Program-made: the position numbers and the translations under genes
From: Cellvibrio sp. UBA7671
GTDB lineage: Bacteria > Pseudomonadota > Gammaproteobacteria > Pseudomonadales > Cellvibrionaceae
Reading direction: 5' to 3'
DNA: 64,000 bases
Assembly (NCBI GenBank): GCA_002483145.1
Contig: DLHJ01000001.1
Location: forward strand, 1 to 64,000
Shown: positions 17,246 through 27,114 of the stretch, piece by piece
Layout: every line of letters starts with the position of its first letter
Position numbering within the stretch: position 1 is the stretch's first letter
Notes under the pieces: model-generated
Databases searched by the model: none
What the model was told of the DNA's origin: nothing
The model's input: only the letters and a program-made list of their open reading frames with translations

Positions 17246-19249
17246 TTAGTCTTCCAACAATTCTTCAACAGTGCTGACGATGTTATCGACAGTGAAGCCG
17301 AAGTGTTCGAGCAGTTTATTGCCCGGCGCTGATTCACCGAACGTGGTCATGCCGATGATGCGGCCATCGAAGCCGACATATTTGTACCAGAAATCGGCGT
17401 GTGCAGTTTCAACGGCAACGCGTGCACCTACGCTAATAGGCAATACTGATTCTTTGTAGGCAACATCTTGTTGATCAAACACAGAAGTCGAAGGCATAGA
17501 CACAACACGGATGTTTTTGCCTTTTGCTTTCAGCGCTTCTGCGGCTTTCACAGTAACACCCACTTCTGAACCGGTAGCGATCAGGATGGCTTCTGGCTCG
17601 CCTACGGAATCAACCAGCACGTAACCGCCTTTGGCGATGTTGGCAACTTGCTCGGGAGCACGCGCGAAGAAATCCAGGTTTTGACGGCTGAACACCAACG
17701 CCGCAGGACCGTCTTTACGCTCAACCGCGGCTTTCCAGGCGACAACCGATTCAGTGCTATCCGCCGGGCGCCAGGTTTCCAGGTTTGGCGTCAAACGCAA
17801 AGTGCCGAGCACTTCGATTGGCTGGTGAGTCGGACCGTCTTCGCCTTGACCGATTGAGTCGTGGGTATAAACGAACACGTTGCGCAATTTCATCAGCGCT
17901 GACATACGCACGGCGTTAGCAGCGTATTGTTGGAACATCAGGAAGGTTGCGCCGTAAGGAATAAATCCACCGTGAGCAGAAACACCGTTCATGATCGCGC
18001 TCATACCAAATTCGCGCACACCGTAATACACATAGTTACCGCTTGCATCGCCCGCTTCCACGCCTTTGGATTTTTTCACCAACGTCAGGTTGGAGCCAGC
18101 GAGATCGGCAGAACCGCCGAGGATTTCAGGCAACCATTCAACAAAAGACGCGATGGTGTTTTGCGATGCCTTACGGCTCGCAATTTTTTCGCCTTTGGCT
18201 TGGGTCTCGGCAATAAGAGCTTCCGCTTTTGCAGCGAAGTCCGCTGGCAATTCACCCTTGATTACACGGCGATCAAATTCGGCAGCCAATTCCGGATAGG
18301 CTGCTTTATAAGCCGCAAACTTTTCGCTCCAGGATTTTTCTGCCGCAGCGCCTTTGGCTTTTGCATCCCATCCTTCATACACATCGGCTGGAACCACAAA
18401 TGGCTCGTATTCCCATTTCAGGGTTTTACGTACCAACGCCACTTCTTCCAAACCGAGTGGTGAGCCGTGGCAATCGTGTGAACCTTGTTTGTTAGGTGAA
18501 CCGAAACCGATAACGGTTTTTGTGATGATCAACGTTGGCTTTTGTGTCTCAGCACGCGCCGTTTCAATTGCAGTTTTGATTTCAACCGGGTCATGTCCAT
18601 TCACGGAACGGATGACTTGCCAGCCGTAGGCTTCAAAACGTTTTGCCGTGTCATCGGTAAACCAGCCTTCAACATGGCCATCAATAGAGATGCCATTGTC
18701 ATCGTAGAAGGCGATAAGTTTACCCAAGCCCAGAGTGCCGGCCAGCGAACAGGCCTCATGGGAAACACCTTCCATCATGCAGCCATCGCCGAGGAAACAG
18801 TAGGTGAAGTGATTAACCAGGTCATGACTGTCGCGGTTGAATTGCGCCGCGAGTACTTTTTCTGCCAGCGCAAAACCAACAGCGTTGGCAATACCCTGGC
18901 CCAGCGGACCGGTGGTAGTTTCAACACCCGGGGTATAGCCGCGCTCAGGATGGCCAGGGGTATTGGAATGCAATTGGCGGAACTGCTGCAGGTCTTCCAT
19001 CGACACAGCGTAGCCGCTCAGGTGCAACAGCGAGTAAATCAGCATGGAGCCGTGACCGTTTGATAATACAAAGCGGTCGCGATCAGCCCAATCAGGGTTC
19101 TGGGGGTTGTGTTTTAAAAAGTCATTCCAGAGAACTTCGGCGATATCCGCCATGCCCATGGGGGCGCCCGGGTGGCCTGAATTGGCTTTTTGTACGGCAT
19201 CCATCGAAAGGACACGGATGGCATTGGCAAGATGTTGGCGAGTTGGCAT
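17246..19249 (-). CDS. tkt: Transketolase
   Basis: A 667-residue thiamine-diphosphate enzyme of the pentose phosphate pathway that moves two-carbon units between sugar phosphates. Visible blocks: [23 protein letters not shown], the [13 protein letters not shown] segment, the TPP motif starting GDGCMMEG and ending at [26 protein letters not shown], and in the pyrimidine domain [20 protein letters not shown]. Length is normal for the family. The start at 19249 ([20 protein letters not shown]) is the family start; the longer frame is upstream leader. The next gene on the strand is pgk, placing central carbon enzymes together. It is divergent from sahR. Confidence 0.97.
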   Translation of the reverse strand: MPTRQHLANAIRVLSMDAVQKANSGHPGAPMGMADIAEVLWNDFLKHNPQNPDWADRDRFVLSNGHGSMLIYSLLHLSGYAVSMEDLQQFRQLHSNTPGHPERGYTPGVETTTGPLGQGIANAVGFALAEKVLAAQFNRDSHDLVNHFTYCFLGDGCMMEGVSHEACSLAGTLGLGKLIAFYDDNGISIDGHVEGWFTDDTAKRFEAYGWQVIRSVNGHDPVEIKTAIETARAETQKPTLIITKTVIGFGSPNKQGSHDCHGSPLGLEEVALVRKTLKWEYEPFVVPADVYEGWDAKAKGAAAEKSWSEKFAAYKAAYPELAAEFDRRVIKGELPADFAAKAEALIAETQAKGEKIASRKASQNTIASFVEWLPEILGGSADLAGSNLTLVKKSKGVEAGDASGNYVYYGVREFGMSAIMNGVSAHGGFIPYGATFLMFQQYAANAVRMSALMKLRNVFVYTHDSIGQGEDGPTHQPIEVLGTLRLTPNLETWRPADSTESVVAWKAAVERKDGPAALVFSRQNLDFFARAPEQVANIAKGGYVLVDSVGEPEAILIATGSEVGVTVKAAEALKAKGKNIRVVSMPSTSVFDQQDVAYKESVLPISVGARVAVETAHADFWYKYVGFDGRIIGMTTFGESAPGNKLLEHFGFTVDNIVSTVEELLED

Positions 19250-19592
19250 GAAACTCAAGGCTCCTAAGATAAGTTGATTGCTGTTGTGGTGGGCGCGGTT
19301 TGCCTGACCACCTATGCGGTTCAGGGCACCCTGGGGTTGCAAAGCACTAATGGGCAATTGCCACTTATTACAGGCCTCTGATGGGCTTTTGTGTCATTGG
19401 GTTCCAGCCGCCGTCGCTGGGAGTGGTCGCTCAAGATACAACGAGCGGCCACTGACAAAATGGGCAGGCATTTTCGCCCAGCAAGCGCCGTCCGTAAAGG
19501 AATAAGCGACCTGATCGGCACAATTAATCCATAAACGGGGCACTACAGATCGAAAAAGCATCCATTCAGAACAAATCCTCACAAAAAAGCCT
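19250..19592. other. Intergenic region tkt-sahR with a hairpin at 19422-19453
   Basis: This gap of about 340 bases holds no convincing gene. It must contain the tkt promoter (minus strand). An 11-bp imperfect hairpin (AGTGGTCGCTC, 10-nt loop, GAGCGGCCACT) lies at 19422-19453 in the probable tkt leader, with no T tract. Nothing else was recognised. Confidence 0.5.
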
Positions 19593-19626
19593 AAAACCTA
19601 TATCAAAATATTTTGATATAGGTTTT
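19593..19626. promoter_or_regulatory. 34-bp perfect palindrome, probable SahR operator
   Basis: A perfect palindrome with the core ATATCAAAATATTTTGATAT lies in the sahR promoter. SahR is an ArsR-family repressor of SAM-cycle genes, and ATCAA...TTGAT-type palindromes suit such a winged-helix dimer. The palindrome covers the proposed -35 box, so binding would block RNA polymerase. It is not a terminator because no gene ends here. Confidence 0.75.
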
Positions 19627-19641
19627 TTGGGCTGCTAGACT
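19613..19641 (+). promoter_or_regulatory. Predicted sigma-70 promoter of sahR
   Basis: TTGATA (19613-19618), a 17-base spacer and TAGACT (19636-19641) give a good match. Transcription would start near 19648, making the ATG at 19672 a better start than the TTG at 19651. The -35 box is inside the palindrome. Confidence 0.55.
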
Positions 19642-19671
19642 GCTCAGCACTTGTCACCACTTGATCACACC

Positions 19672-20697
19672 ATGAACCAACCCCTGCCCAACGACCCAAA
19701 CGCGCTTCCCGTTCTGACCGATGTCGTCGAATTGGAAACCCCGCTCAGTCCACTCGCCAACCTGCTCAAGGCGGCGGGCGATCCGCTGCGTCTGGAAATC
19801 TTGCGCGTACTCAGCCAGGATTCGTTCGGGGTATTGGAGCTGTGCCGGATTTTTTCGATCAAGCAGTCGGGCATGAGCCATCACCTTAAAGTGCTCAACA
19901 ACGCCGGTTTACTGAGTTCGCGGCGCGAAGCCAATTCCATTTTTTACCGCCGCGCTTATTTAGCGCCAGATCATCCGCTCGCTGCATTACAGCAACAATT
20001 GTTTGCGACTGTGGATACCCTGCCAATTGCCGATCACCTGCGTGAACCTATCCGCGAATTGCAGCAAGAACGCAGCCAGGCCGCACAACAATTTTTTAGC
20101 GAGAACGCCGATAAATTTCGCGCACAACAAGATTTGATCGCCAGCTACCCCGTCTACGCCGAGCAGATGACACAATTACTCAACAACACTGCCCTGCGCG
20201 ATAAAAAACTCGCGCTCGAAATTGGTCCGGGTGAAGGTGAATTTCTGGCAGTGATTGCACAACAATTTAACCACGTGATTGCACTCGATAATGCTGCCAA
20301 CATGCTCGACAAAGCGCGCGCCTTTGCCGGCGAAAAAAACTTGCGCAATATCGAATTTATCCACGGCGACACACAAAGTTTACTCGGCCATAAAGTGTTG
20401 GCCGATTGCATATTGGTGAATATGGTGCTGCACCACACACCATCGCCCGCGGATATTTTTCAGGATTTAAGCAATGTGTTGGCACCTGGCGGTGCATTAC
20501 TGATCTGCGACCTCTGTCGCCACGAACAAGCATGGGCGCGCGAAGCCTGCGGCGATTTATGGCAGGGTTTTGAACCACAGGATTTTTCTCGCTGGGCGCA
20601 GGCAGCAAAGTTAGATGAAGGACAGAGCGTTTATTTTGCGTTGCGCAACGGATTCCAGATTCAGTTACGACAATTTTTTAAACCGATGAATTTTTAA
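19672..20697 (+). CDS. sahR: SahR: ArsR-family repressor with SAM-methyltransferase-like effector domain
   Basis: A 341-residue regulator. Residues about 25-95 form an ArsR winged helix (NLLKAAGDPLRLEILRVLSQDSFGVLELC, with the recognition helix in IKQSGMSHHLKVLNNAGLL). Residues about 150-300 form a class I methyltransferase fold with the SAM/SAH-binding motif LALEIGPGEGEFLAVI and a motif II Asp (VIALDNAANML). The same architecture defines SahR, described as an SAH-responsive repressor of SAM-cycle genes in proteobacteria (Novichkov and colleagues, 2014). Here it is followed by metK, ahcY and metF, the core SahR regulon. No metal-binding Cys motif is seen, so it is not an arsenic sensor. Start chosen at ATG 19672; TTG 19651 is possible. 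Confidence 0.9.
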   Translation: MNQPLPNDPNALPVLTDVVELETPLSPLANLLKAAGDPLRLEILRVLSQDSFGVLELCRIFSIKQSGMSHHLKVLNNAGLLSSRREANSIFYRRAYLAPDHPLAALQQQLFATVDTLPIADHLREPIRELQQERSQAAQQFFSENADKFRAQQDLIASYPVYAEQMTQLLNNTALRDKKLALEIGPGEGEFLAVIAQQFNHVIALDNAANMLDKARAFAGEKNLRNIEFIHGDTQSLLGHKVLADCILVNMVLHHTPSPADIFQDLSNVLAPGGALLICDLCRHEQAWAREACGDLWQGFEPQDFSRWAQAAKLDEGQSVYFALRNGFQIQLRQFFKPMNF

Positions 20698-20724
20698 CTT
20701 TTTAATAATTTAATACGTAACTCG

Positions 20725-20795
20725 TATGGAGTGTAACGAAATACGGGAACGATTGATGATGTGAATAACAACCCCGTATTACGCTTCACTCCATA
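20725..20795. repeat. Long imperfect inverted repeat between sahR and metK (REP-like)
   Basis: Two 23-base arms (20725-20747 and 20773-20795) match at 20 of 23 positions and enclose a 25-base loop. The 3' arm carries CCCGTATTACGC, a motif resembling dispersed palindromic elements common in proteobacterial intergenic DNA. It could form a large hairpin in the sahR-metK transcript and lower or tune metK expression. Confidence 0.6.
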
Positions 20796-20836
20796 GGGGC
20801 TACAAATTTCTTTAATATTATTTGCAAGGAAAAATC

Positions 20837-21991
20837 ATGTCCGAATATTCCGTCTTTACCTCCGAATCCGTTTCTGAAGGCCATCCCGATAAATTAGCGG
20901 ATCAGATTTCTGATGCCGTACTCGATGCAATTTTAAAAGATGACCCCAATGCGCGCGTAGCAGTAGAAACGCTGGTAAAAACCGGCATGGCGATTGTCGC
21001 CGGTGAGGTGCGCACATCCACTTACGTCGATCTGGAAGATTTGATTCGCCAGGTAATTTTGGATATCGGCTACAACTCAAGCGATGTCGGCTTTGATGGC
21101 GCAAGCTGCGCAGTATTAAATGCAATCGGCAAACAATCTGCTGACATCGCCATGGGTGTGGATGAGGCAGACGATAAAGATTTGGGTGCTGGCGACCAGG
21201 GTTTAATGTTTGGTTATGCTACCAATGAAACGGCAGTATTAATGCCCGCACCGATTTTTTATGCGCACCGCTTGGTAGAAAAACAAGCACAACTGCGCAA
21301 GAGCGGCGTGTTGCCTTGGTTGCGCCCCGATGCAAAAAGCCAGGTAACATTGCGTTATGAGAATGGTAAACCCGTTGCAGTTGATGCAGTGGTTCTCTCA
21401 ACCCAACACAGCCCCAGTGTAAAACAATCAGAAATTCACGAAGCTGTGCGCGAATTAATTATTGCGCACGTATTACCTGCTGAATGGTTGCACAAAGATA
21501 CGCAATACCACATCAACCCTACCGGTCAATTTATTATCGGCGGCCCAGTAGGTGATTGCGGTTTGACAGGGCGCAAAATTATTGTGGATTCCTACGGCGG
21601 CATGGCTCGTCACGGTGGCGGCGCTTTCTCTGGTAAAGATCCATCAAAAGTTGATCGCTCTGCTGCTTATGCTGGCCGCTATGTTGCTAAAAATATTGTC
21701 GCCGCTGGGTTGGCGGACAAATGTGAAATTCAAGTGAGTTATGCGATTGGTGTTGCAGAACCCACGTCAATTTCAATTAACACCTTTGGTACTGGCAAAA
21801 TTGCCGACAGCGCAATTATTGATTTAATCCGCGAACATTTTGATTTGCGTCCGCGCGGCCTGATCCAAATGCTCGATTTGAAACGCCCGATTTATCGCCA
21901 GACTGCGGCCTACGGTCACTTCGGTCGCGAGCTGCCCGATTTTACTTGGGAGAAAACCGATAAAGCGGATGCATTGAAGAAAGCGCTGTAA
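20837..21991 (+). CDS. metK: S-adenosylmethionine synthetase
   Basis: A 384-residue enzyme making SAM from methionine and ATP. Signatures: [25 protein letters not shown] at the start, [16 protein letters not shown], and the P-loop-like [19 protein letters not shown] near residue 260. Length is normal. ATG at 20837 follows AAGGA; a TTG at 20822 is in frame but would swallow the ribosome-binding site. It is the first enzyme gene downstream of sahR, with ahcY and metF behind it, so the SAM cycle is collected here. Confidence 0.98.
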   Translation: MSEYSVFTSESVSEGHPDKLADQISDAVLDAILKDDPNARVAVETLVKTGMAIVAGEVRTSTYVDLEDLIRQVILDIGYNSSDVGFDGASCAVLNAIGKQSADIAMGVDEADDKDLGAGDQGLMFGYATNETAVLMPAPIFYAHRLVEKQAQLRKSGVLPWLRPDAKSQVTLRYENGKPVAVDAVVLSTQHSPSVKQSEIHEAVRELIIAHVLPAEWLHKDTQYHINPTGQFIIGGPVGDCGLTGRKIIVDSYGGMARHGGGAFSGKDPSKVDRSAAYAGRYVAKNIVAAGLADKCEIQVSYAIGVAEPTSISINTFGTGKIADSAIIDLIREHFDLRPRGLIQMLDLKRPIYRQTAAYGHFGRELPDFTWEKTDKADALKKAL

Positions 21992-22010
21992 AAATTGATT
22001 TATAACCCAT

Positions 22011-22078
22011 CGTCATCCCCGCACACGCGGGGATCCAGCTCTTGTAAAAATGGATTCCTGCGTTCGCAGGAATGACGG
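22011..22078. repeat. Nested palindromic repeat, copy 1 (metK-ahcY)
   Basis: Two small hairpins, one built on ATCCCCGC/GCGGGGAT and one on ATTCCTGCG/CGCAGGAAT, are arranged head to head, and their flanks CGTCAT...ATGACG and GATCCA...TGGATT also pair. The same design recurs at 47918-47997 and 49154-49218. This is a dispersed palindromic element, not a coding sequence. Confidence 0.8.
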
Positions 22079-22086
22079 AATAAAAT

Positions 22087-22103
22087 ATCAACCATTTGTT
22101 GAT
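22087..22103. promoter_or_regulatory. Candidate second SahR half-palindrome upstream of ahcY
   Basis: ATCAAC, a 5-base gap and GTTGAT form an exact inverted repeat 16 bases before the ahcY start. It resembles the ATCAA...TTGAT core in the sahR promoter but the spacing differs by one base, so assignment is tentative. Confidence 0.35.
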
Positions 22104-22119
22104 TAATCAGGAATTTATT

Positions 22120-23490
22120 ATGAGCTTCACCGACTACAAAGTTGCCGATATGTCCCTCGCAAACTGGGGCCGCAAAGAAATTGAAATCGCCGAAGGTGAA
22201 ATGCCCGCATTGATGGCACTGCGCCGCAAATATGCAGCGAGTAAGCCACTGGCCGATGCAAAAATTATTGGCTGTATCCATATGACCATCCAAACCGCAG
22301 TATTAATTGAAACATTGGTGGATCTGGGTGCAGAAGTGCGCTGGTCATCGTGCAATATTTTCTCCACGCAAGATCACGCTGCAGCTGCAATCGCGGCTGC
22401 CGGCATTCCGGTATTTGCGTGGAAAGGTGAAACTGAAGAAGAATTCTGGTGGTGCATCGAGCAAACCATCAACAAAGATGGCAAGCCATGGGCGGCCAAT
22501 ATGATTCTCGATGACGGCGGCGATGTAACACAGATAGTGCATGAAAAGTATCCGCAGATGCTCGATAAAATCCACGGCATTTCAGAAGAGACCACCACCG
22601 GTGTTCACCGCCTGCTCGACATGTTGAAAAAAGGCCAATTAAAAGTGCCCGCCATCAACGTGAACGACGCAGTGACCAAAAGCAAAAACGACAACAAATA
22701 TGGTTGCCGTCACAGCTTGAGCGATGCAATTAAACGCGGGACTGACCATTTGCTGATGGGTAAAAAAGCATTGGTAGTGGGGTACGGCGATGTGGGTAAA
22801 GGTTCTGCCGCGTCACTGCGCCAGGAAGGTATGATTGTAAAAATTACTGAAATCGATCCTATCTGTGCCATGCAAGCGTGCATGGATGGTTTTGAAGTTG
22901 TATCGCCTTACAACGATGGCATCAACACCGGCAAATACGAAGACATTAATCACATCGTGCTCGGCACTACCGATTTGGTAGTCACCACCACTGGCAACGT
23001 CAATGTTTGTGACTCAGCCATGTTGCGCGCCTTAAAACGCAATGCAGTGGTGTGTAATATCGGCCACTTTGACAGCGAAATTGACACTGCATTTATGCGC
23101 AAAAATTGGGAATGGGAAGAAGTTAAACCACAAGTGCATAAAGTGTATCGCGATAAAGCCACCAACGATCATTTGATTATTTTGTCGGAAGGCCGCCTGG
23201 TAAATTTGGGCAACGCAACCGGTCACCCATCGCGCATTATGGATGGCTCTTTCGCCAACCAGGTTCTCGCGCAAATGTATTTGTACGAGCGCAAATTTGC
23301 CGATTTGCCAGCAGAGCAAAAAGCAGAACATTTGTACGTGCGTGTACTGCCGAAAAAACTCGACGAAGAAGTCGCTAAAGATATGGTGGAAGGCTTCGGT
23401 GGTGTGATTACCAAACTTACCTCACAACAAGCTGAATATATTGGCGTGGAAGTAGAAGGCCCATTCAAGCCGGAATCTTACAAATATTAA
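22120..23490 (+). CDS. ahcY: Adenosylhomocysteinase (SAH hydrolase)
   Basis: A 456-residue NAD-dependent enzyme that splits S-adenosylhomocysteine to adenosine and homocysteine. Typical blocks: [23 protein letters not shown] at the start, [25 protein letters not shown], the NAD-binding [17 protein letters not shown], and the C-terminal KPESYKY ending. The ATG at 22120 follows AGGAA. It belongs with sahR, metK and metF; SAH is both its substrate and the likely SahR effector, giving a simple feedback. No SAH riboswitch was recognised upstream. Confidence 0.98.
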   Translation: MSFTDYKVADMSLANWGRKEIEIAEGEMPALMALRRKYAASKPLADAKIIGCIHMTIQTAVLIETLVDLGAEVRWSSCNIFSTQDHAAAAIAAAGIPVFAWKGETEEEFWWCIEQTINKDGKPWAANMILDDGGDVTQIVHEKYPQMLDKIHGISEETTTGVHRLLDMLKKGQLKVPAINVNDAVTKSKNDNKYGCRHSLSDAIKRGTDHLLMGKKALVVGYGDVGKGSAASLRQEGMIVKITEIDPICAMQACMDGFEVVSPYNDGINTGKYEDINHIVLGTTDLVVTTTGNVNVCDSAMLRALKRNAVVCNIGHFDSEIDTAFMRKNWEWEEVKPQVHKVYRDKATNDHLIILSEGRLVNLGNATGHPSRIMDGSFANQVLAQMYLYERKFADLPAEQKAEHLYVRVLPKKLDEEVAKDMVEGFGGVITKLTSQQAEYIGVEVEGPFKPESYKY

Positions 23491-23500
23491 TTTTATTTGC

Positions 23501-23524
23501 GCGGGCGATAAGCATATCGCCCGC
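23501..23524 (+). other. Intercistronic hairpin ahcY-metF
   Basis: A perfect 10-bp stem GCGGGCGATA / TATCGCCCGC with a 4-nt loop (AGCA) lies between ahcY and the metF ribosome-binding site. There is no T tract. It may stabilise or insulate the downstream message. Confidence 0.5.
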
Positions 23525-23540
23525 GACATCAGGAAATATC

Positions 23541-24389
23541 ATGAACGACTCACAACCGCGTTTAAGTTTTGAATTCTTTCCACCAAAAACCACTGAAGGG
23601 AAAGAAAAACTCATCAAAGTACGCGACCAATTAAATGCCTTTGCGCCGGATTTTTTCTCCGTCACCTACGGTGCTGGTGGTTCAACCCGCGACAACACCA
23701 AAGGCATAGTCACCCAATTCAAAGCCGATGGCGTCAGCATAGCGCCGCATTTGTCTTTTGGTGGCGACGATGAAGAAACCATTAAAACCTTAATTCAGGA
23801 ATACAAGAACGCGGGTGTCGATCGCATCGTTGCCTTGCGTGGCGATATGCCTTCCGGTGTAGGCGGCGCTTATCAGTTGGTTTACGCCAATGAATTAGTG
23901 GCGTTTATTCGCAAACACTTTGGCGATCACTTTCATTTGGAAGTGGCAGCCTATCCGGAAATTCATCCGCAAGCCAAAAGCTACAGCGACGATGTGGGTT
24001 ACTTGAAAGGTAAATTTGATGCGGGTGCTAACAGCGCCATCACCCAATACTTTTTTAATCCAGATTCGTATTTTTATTTTGTTGATCAATGCCAGAAAGC
24101 GGGAATTACCCAGCCAATTTATCCCGGTATTATGCCGATCATCAATTACAAAAATTTGACCCGCTTCTCCGATGCTTGTGGCGCAGAAATTCCGCGCTGG
24201 TTGCGCAAAGCATTGGAAAATTACGGCGACGATGAAGCCAGCTTAAAATCGTTCGGCATAGAGTTGGTAACAGAGCTGTGCGAAGTCATGCTGGAAAACG
24301 AAGCGCCCGGCCTGCACTTTTACACAATGAACCAGACCGAACCGACCGCGCAAATTGTGAAAAATTTAGGATTGATTCCAGCGGAATAA
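23541..24389 (+). CDS. metF: 5,10-methylenetetrahydrofolate reductase
   Basis: A 282-residue flavoenzyme that makes 5-methyl-THF, the methyl donor for methionine synthesis. Family blocks are LSFEFFPPKTTEGKEKL with the catalytic Glu, FFSVTYGAGGSTRDNT, ALRGDMP, EVAAYPEIHPQA, SAITQYFFNPDSYFYF and PIYPGIMPI. Length matches bacterial MetF. AGGAAATATC precedes the ATG. It is the last gene of the sahR-metK-ahcY-metF group, 50 bp after ahcY. A methionine synthase gene was not found in the window. Confidence 0.97.
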   Translation: MNDSQPRLSFEFFPPKTTEGKEKLIKVRDQLNAFAPDFFSVTYGAGGSTRDNTKGIVTQFKADGVSIAPHLSFGGDDEETIKTLIQEYKNAGVDRIVALRGDMPSGVGGAYQLVYANELVAFIRKHFGDHFHLEVAAYPEIHPQAKSYSDDVGYLKGKFDAGANSAITQYFFNPDSYFYFVDQCQKAGITQPIYPGIMPIINYKNLTRFSDACGAEIPRWLRKALENYGDDEASLKSFGIELVTELCEVMLENEAPGLHFYTMNQTEPTAQIVKNLGLIPAE

Positions 24390-24396
24390 AAGACTC

Positions 24397-24416
24397 AGCC
24401 CTGCAATTGCAGGGCT
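24397..24416. terminator. Perfect 20-bp palindrome between convergent metF and a GGDEF-EAL gene
   Basis: AGCCCTGCAATTGCAGGGCT lies between two gene ends. There is no strong T run on the plus side; on the minus side a T-rich stretch follows seven bases later. It is probably a weak bidirectional terminator. Confidence 0.5.
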
Positions 24417-24432
24417 TATGTACCACCAAAAT

Positions 24433-27012
24433 TTATTCAGTAGGCAATGGAAAATTCTCAATAGCCACTGGCCTACCAAAATAATAACCCTGATATCTAA
24501 AGCAGCCCTCACTTTCCAGCCAATCGCGCTGCGCTTTGGTTTCTACCCCTTCCGCGATTACCGTTAATTCCATGCTTTGTGCGAGGCGAATAATCATGCG
24601 CGCGATAGCGGCACCATTAGTATCGGACAATATGTCGTTGACGAAGGATTTATCGATTTTCAATTCGCTAATCGGCAGACGTTTTAAATAGGAAAGCGAC
24701 GAATAACCGGTGCCAAAATCGTCGAGTGAAAATTTAATGCCGTGGGTTTTGAGCGCATCCATTTTAGTGATGATGTCGTGCTGGTTGGCCACCAGCATGC
24801 TTTCGGTGAGTTCGAGCTTAAGTCTGTGCGGATTAATTCCGCTGCCATGGATAATTAATAGCAGTTGCGCAACAAAATCCGGGTGTTGAAATTGCCGTGC
24901 ACTGACATTGACCGAGAGCACAATATCCGCCGTTACTGTTGATTTGCTCCACTCAACCAATTGCGCGCAAGCGGTGGCAAAAATCCAGTTGCCGAGCGCA
25001 AGGATTAATCCGGACTCTTCTGCCAGCGGAATAAAGTCCAGTGGGGGGATCATGCCGCGCTGCGGATGTATCCAGCGAATTAATGCCTCTGCGCCCACCA
25101 CTTTTCCGACATGATTCATTTGCGGCTGATAGTAAAGCTGGAATTGGCGCTGTTGCAGTGCTTCGCGAATTTCATTTTGCAGCGCAAAACGCTGTGCGGT
25201 AACTGCCTGCATTTCCGGATCGAAAAAACGTAAGGTATTCCGTCCCGCAGCCTTGGCGTGGTACATGGCTTGGTCAGCTTGTTTGAGCAAATCATCAATC
25301 GCTACATCCTGATCGCCAAACAAGCACAGGCCGATACTGGGCGAATTGAAATAATCCTGGCCTTCCAATTGATAGGCGTTGTTAAGACTGGCGAGAATTT
25401 TTTCGGCAATTTGTTGCGCTTGTGAGGCGGCGGAATTGCGCTCCTGATCAAGCCCTTCAAGCACCACCAGAAACTCATCTCCGCCCAGACGCGCGACTGT
25501 GTCCTGGCGGCGCAGGGCCTGCTTCAAGCGCTCAGCGACAGCAATCAATAATAAATCGCCAATGTGGTGACCGCGGTTGTCGTTGAGCGTTTTGAAATCG
25601 TCGAGATCAATAAACAAAAGCGCCCCCAAACTCTGTTGGTGTCGGCTGGTGGCAATTGCATGCCCAAGACGCTCGTACAGCAGGCGACGATTGGGCAATT
25701 GCGTGAGCGAATCAAAAAACGCCAGATTGTTAATCCGCGCTTCGTTTTCCTTGCGCTGGGTGATGTCGCGGCTGAGCACTAAAAAACGCGGAACGCCAGA
25801 GTGGTCATCCGCTTTGCGCGATACCGACAGCTCAAACGTAGCTGGGCCACGCGGGATCATAATCGAATAGCACTTACCCGAGGACACACCTTTTTCCAAG
25901 GCTTCATCCAATGCTTCGTGAACAGCGATGCAGGCGTCCTCAGGCAAAAACAGATGGAAACTTTTACCCAAAAACTTAGTGGGTGGAACCGTGAGCAAAT
26001 CAGGTTGGTTGGTGTGATAGCTGTGAATAATGCCGTTCAGGTCTATATCAAACAAGAGATCCGGGATCGCATCAAGCGTGGCTTGCAAGTGTGCGCGCGC
26101 AACCAGTAATTCGCGCGTTTGCTCACTAACCGCATCCTGCAAACTCAGGTGCTGCCTTTGCAGCATAACCATCAATCGGGCCAGATACGCGAGCAGCAGG
26201 CTGAGTATCAACGCCACCAGTGCTTCACCGCACAGCCGCCAACCGTTAATCCAGCCCTCGATGGGCGCGACACTGAGTGTCCAGGTGCCGTTAGGTACTG
26301 CAAAGGACTTGTGCACCGGGTTGTTCAGCTGTTCAGGAGCGTTGGCCGCGATAGTGTCCTTCACACCGGTATCAGGATTTGTGCGCCAAAGTTGGTAAGC
26401 CATTCCTTGATCATTAAGCTGGGTCAGGTTGGCGGTTTCCAGCAGGCGATTGATACGGATCACCACCAGCGTAAAACCCCAAAAATGACGACCGCCCTGA
26501 TCTTCCAAAAATACGGGCAAACGCGCCACCGCACCCAAACCACCTTGCACCAGATTGACCGGGCCAGCGAGGGTCAGCTTGCCGGTATCGCGCGCACGCA
26601 GGGCTTCTTTGTTTTGGAAGGAGTCCTCCAGCAAATTGAGACCGACGGATTTTTCATTGCCCTCCAAAGGATACACCCGCGTGATAATACCGCCGGGGGC
26701 GAGGCTCACGTGAGAAACACTGTCAAAGTAGGGCAATAGTTCACGGGCAGCATCTTCAAAGCGGCCGGTGGATCCTTGCCCCAAACGCACCATCGCAGCG
26801 AAGGAATAATTGAGTGTCAGCGCCTGATCAAGGCTATCGCGCACCAAAAAAGTGTGGTTTTGCGCGAGGTTTTCCACATCGGCGCGTTTGGCATGGCGCT
26901 GATTTTGCTCCAATTGCCAAATCACCACTGTCGATAGGCTGAGGCAAATCGCCAGCACCAGCAGCGCTAGCGCGCGCGGGCGACGAAATAAAAGGGGCAC
27001 AGCCTCAGACAT
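24433..27012 (-). CDS. CHASE-PAS-GGDEF-EAL membrane cyclic-di-GMP protein
   Basis: An 859-residue inner-membrane protein. Helix one (about 12-32) and helix two (about 260-280) enclose a CHASE-type periplasmic sensor (SYSFAAMVRLG...VSHVSLAPGGIITRVYPLEGNEKSVGLNLL). A PAS domain (about 310-420) precedes GGDEF and EAL domains. GGDEF is intact (ARLGGDEFLVV) with an RRQD I-site five residues before it. The EAL domain is also intact (GAEALIRW, DDFGTGYSSLSYLKRLP, AEGVET). Both cyclase and phosphodiesterase activity are possible; the net direction cannot be told. It stands alone, convergent with metF. Confidence 0.92.
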   Translation of the reverse strand: MSEAVPLLFRRPRALALLVLAICLSLSTVVIWQLEQNQRHAKRADVENLAQNHTFLVRDSLDQALTLNYSFAAMVRLGQGSTGRFEDAARELLPYFDSVSHVSLAPGGIITRVYPLEGNEKSVGLNLLEDSFQNKEALRARDTGKLTLAGPVNLVQGGLGAVARLPVFLEDQGGRHFWGFTLVVIRINRLLETANLTQLNDQGMAYQLWRTNPDTGVKDTIAANAPEQLNNPVHKSFAVPNGTWTLSVAPIEGWINGWRLCGEALVALILSLLLAYLARLMVMLQRQHLSLQDAVSEQTRELLVARAHLQATLDAIPDLLFDIDLNGIIHSYHTNQPDLLTVPPTKFLGKSFHLFLPEDACIAVHEALDEALEKGVSSGKCYSIMIPRGPATFELSVSRKADDHSGVPRFLVLSRDITQRKENEARINNLAFFDSLTQLPNRRLLYERLGHAIATSRHQQSLGALLFIDLDDFKTLNDNRGHHIGDLLLIAVAERLKQALRRQDTVARLGGDEFLVVLEGLDQERNSAASQAQQIAEKILASLNNAYQLEGQDYFNSPSIGLCLFGDQDVAIDDLLKQADQAMYHAKAAGRNTLRFFDPEMQAVTAQRFALQNEIREALQQRQFQLYYQPQMNHVGKVVGAEALIRWIHPQRGMIPPLDFIPLAEESGLILALGNWIFATACAQLVEWSKSTVTADIVLSVNVSARQFQHPDFVAQLLLIIHGSGINPHRLKLELTESMLVANQHDIITKMDALKTHGIKFSLDDFGTGYSSLSYLKRLPISELKIDKSFVNDILSDTNGAAIARMIIRLAQSMELTVIAEGVETKAQRDWLESEGCFRYQGYYFGRPVAIENFPLPTE

Positions 27013-27114
27013 AAGGGATTCCCGTCGTTAGACACAAAAGACAGCTTCACTATAGCACTTGATCTGTTGTAGACCTGGTGACGTAGCAAATTTGGGAATA
27101 GGGGATTGGCTATT

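Noticed and set aside
19672-20697. Arsenic-sensing ArsR
   Set aside because: It lacks the Cys motif, carries a methyltransferase-like domain and lies before SAM-cycle genes, so SahR fits better.
21992-22119. SAH riboswitch before ahcY
   Set aside because: The gap is filled by the palindromic repeat and a short AT-rich stretch; no SAH aptamer core fits. SahR control is the simpler explanation.
26119-26739. 206-codon open frame opposite a GGDEF-EAL gene
   Set aside because: Antisense to the CHASE region; composition is unlike real proteins and no start signal was seen.
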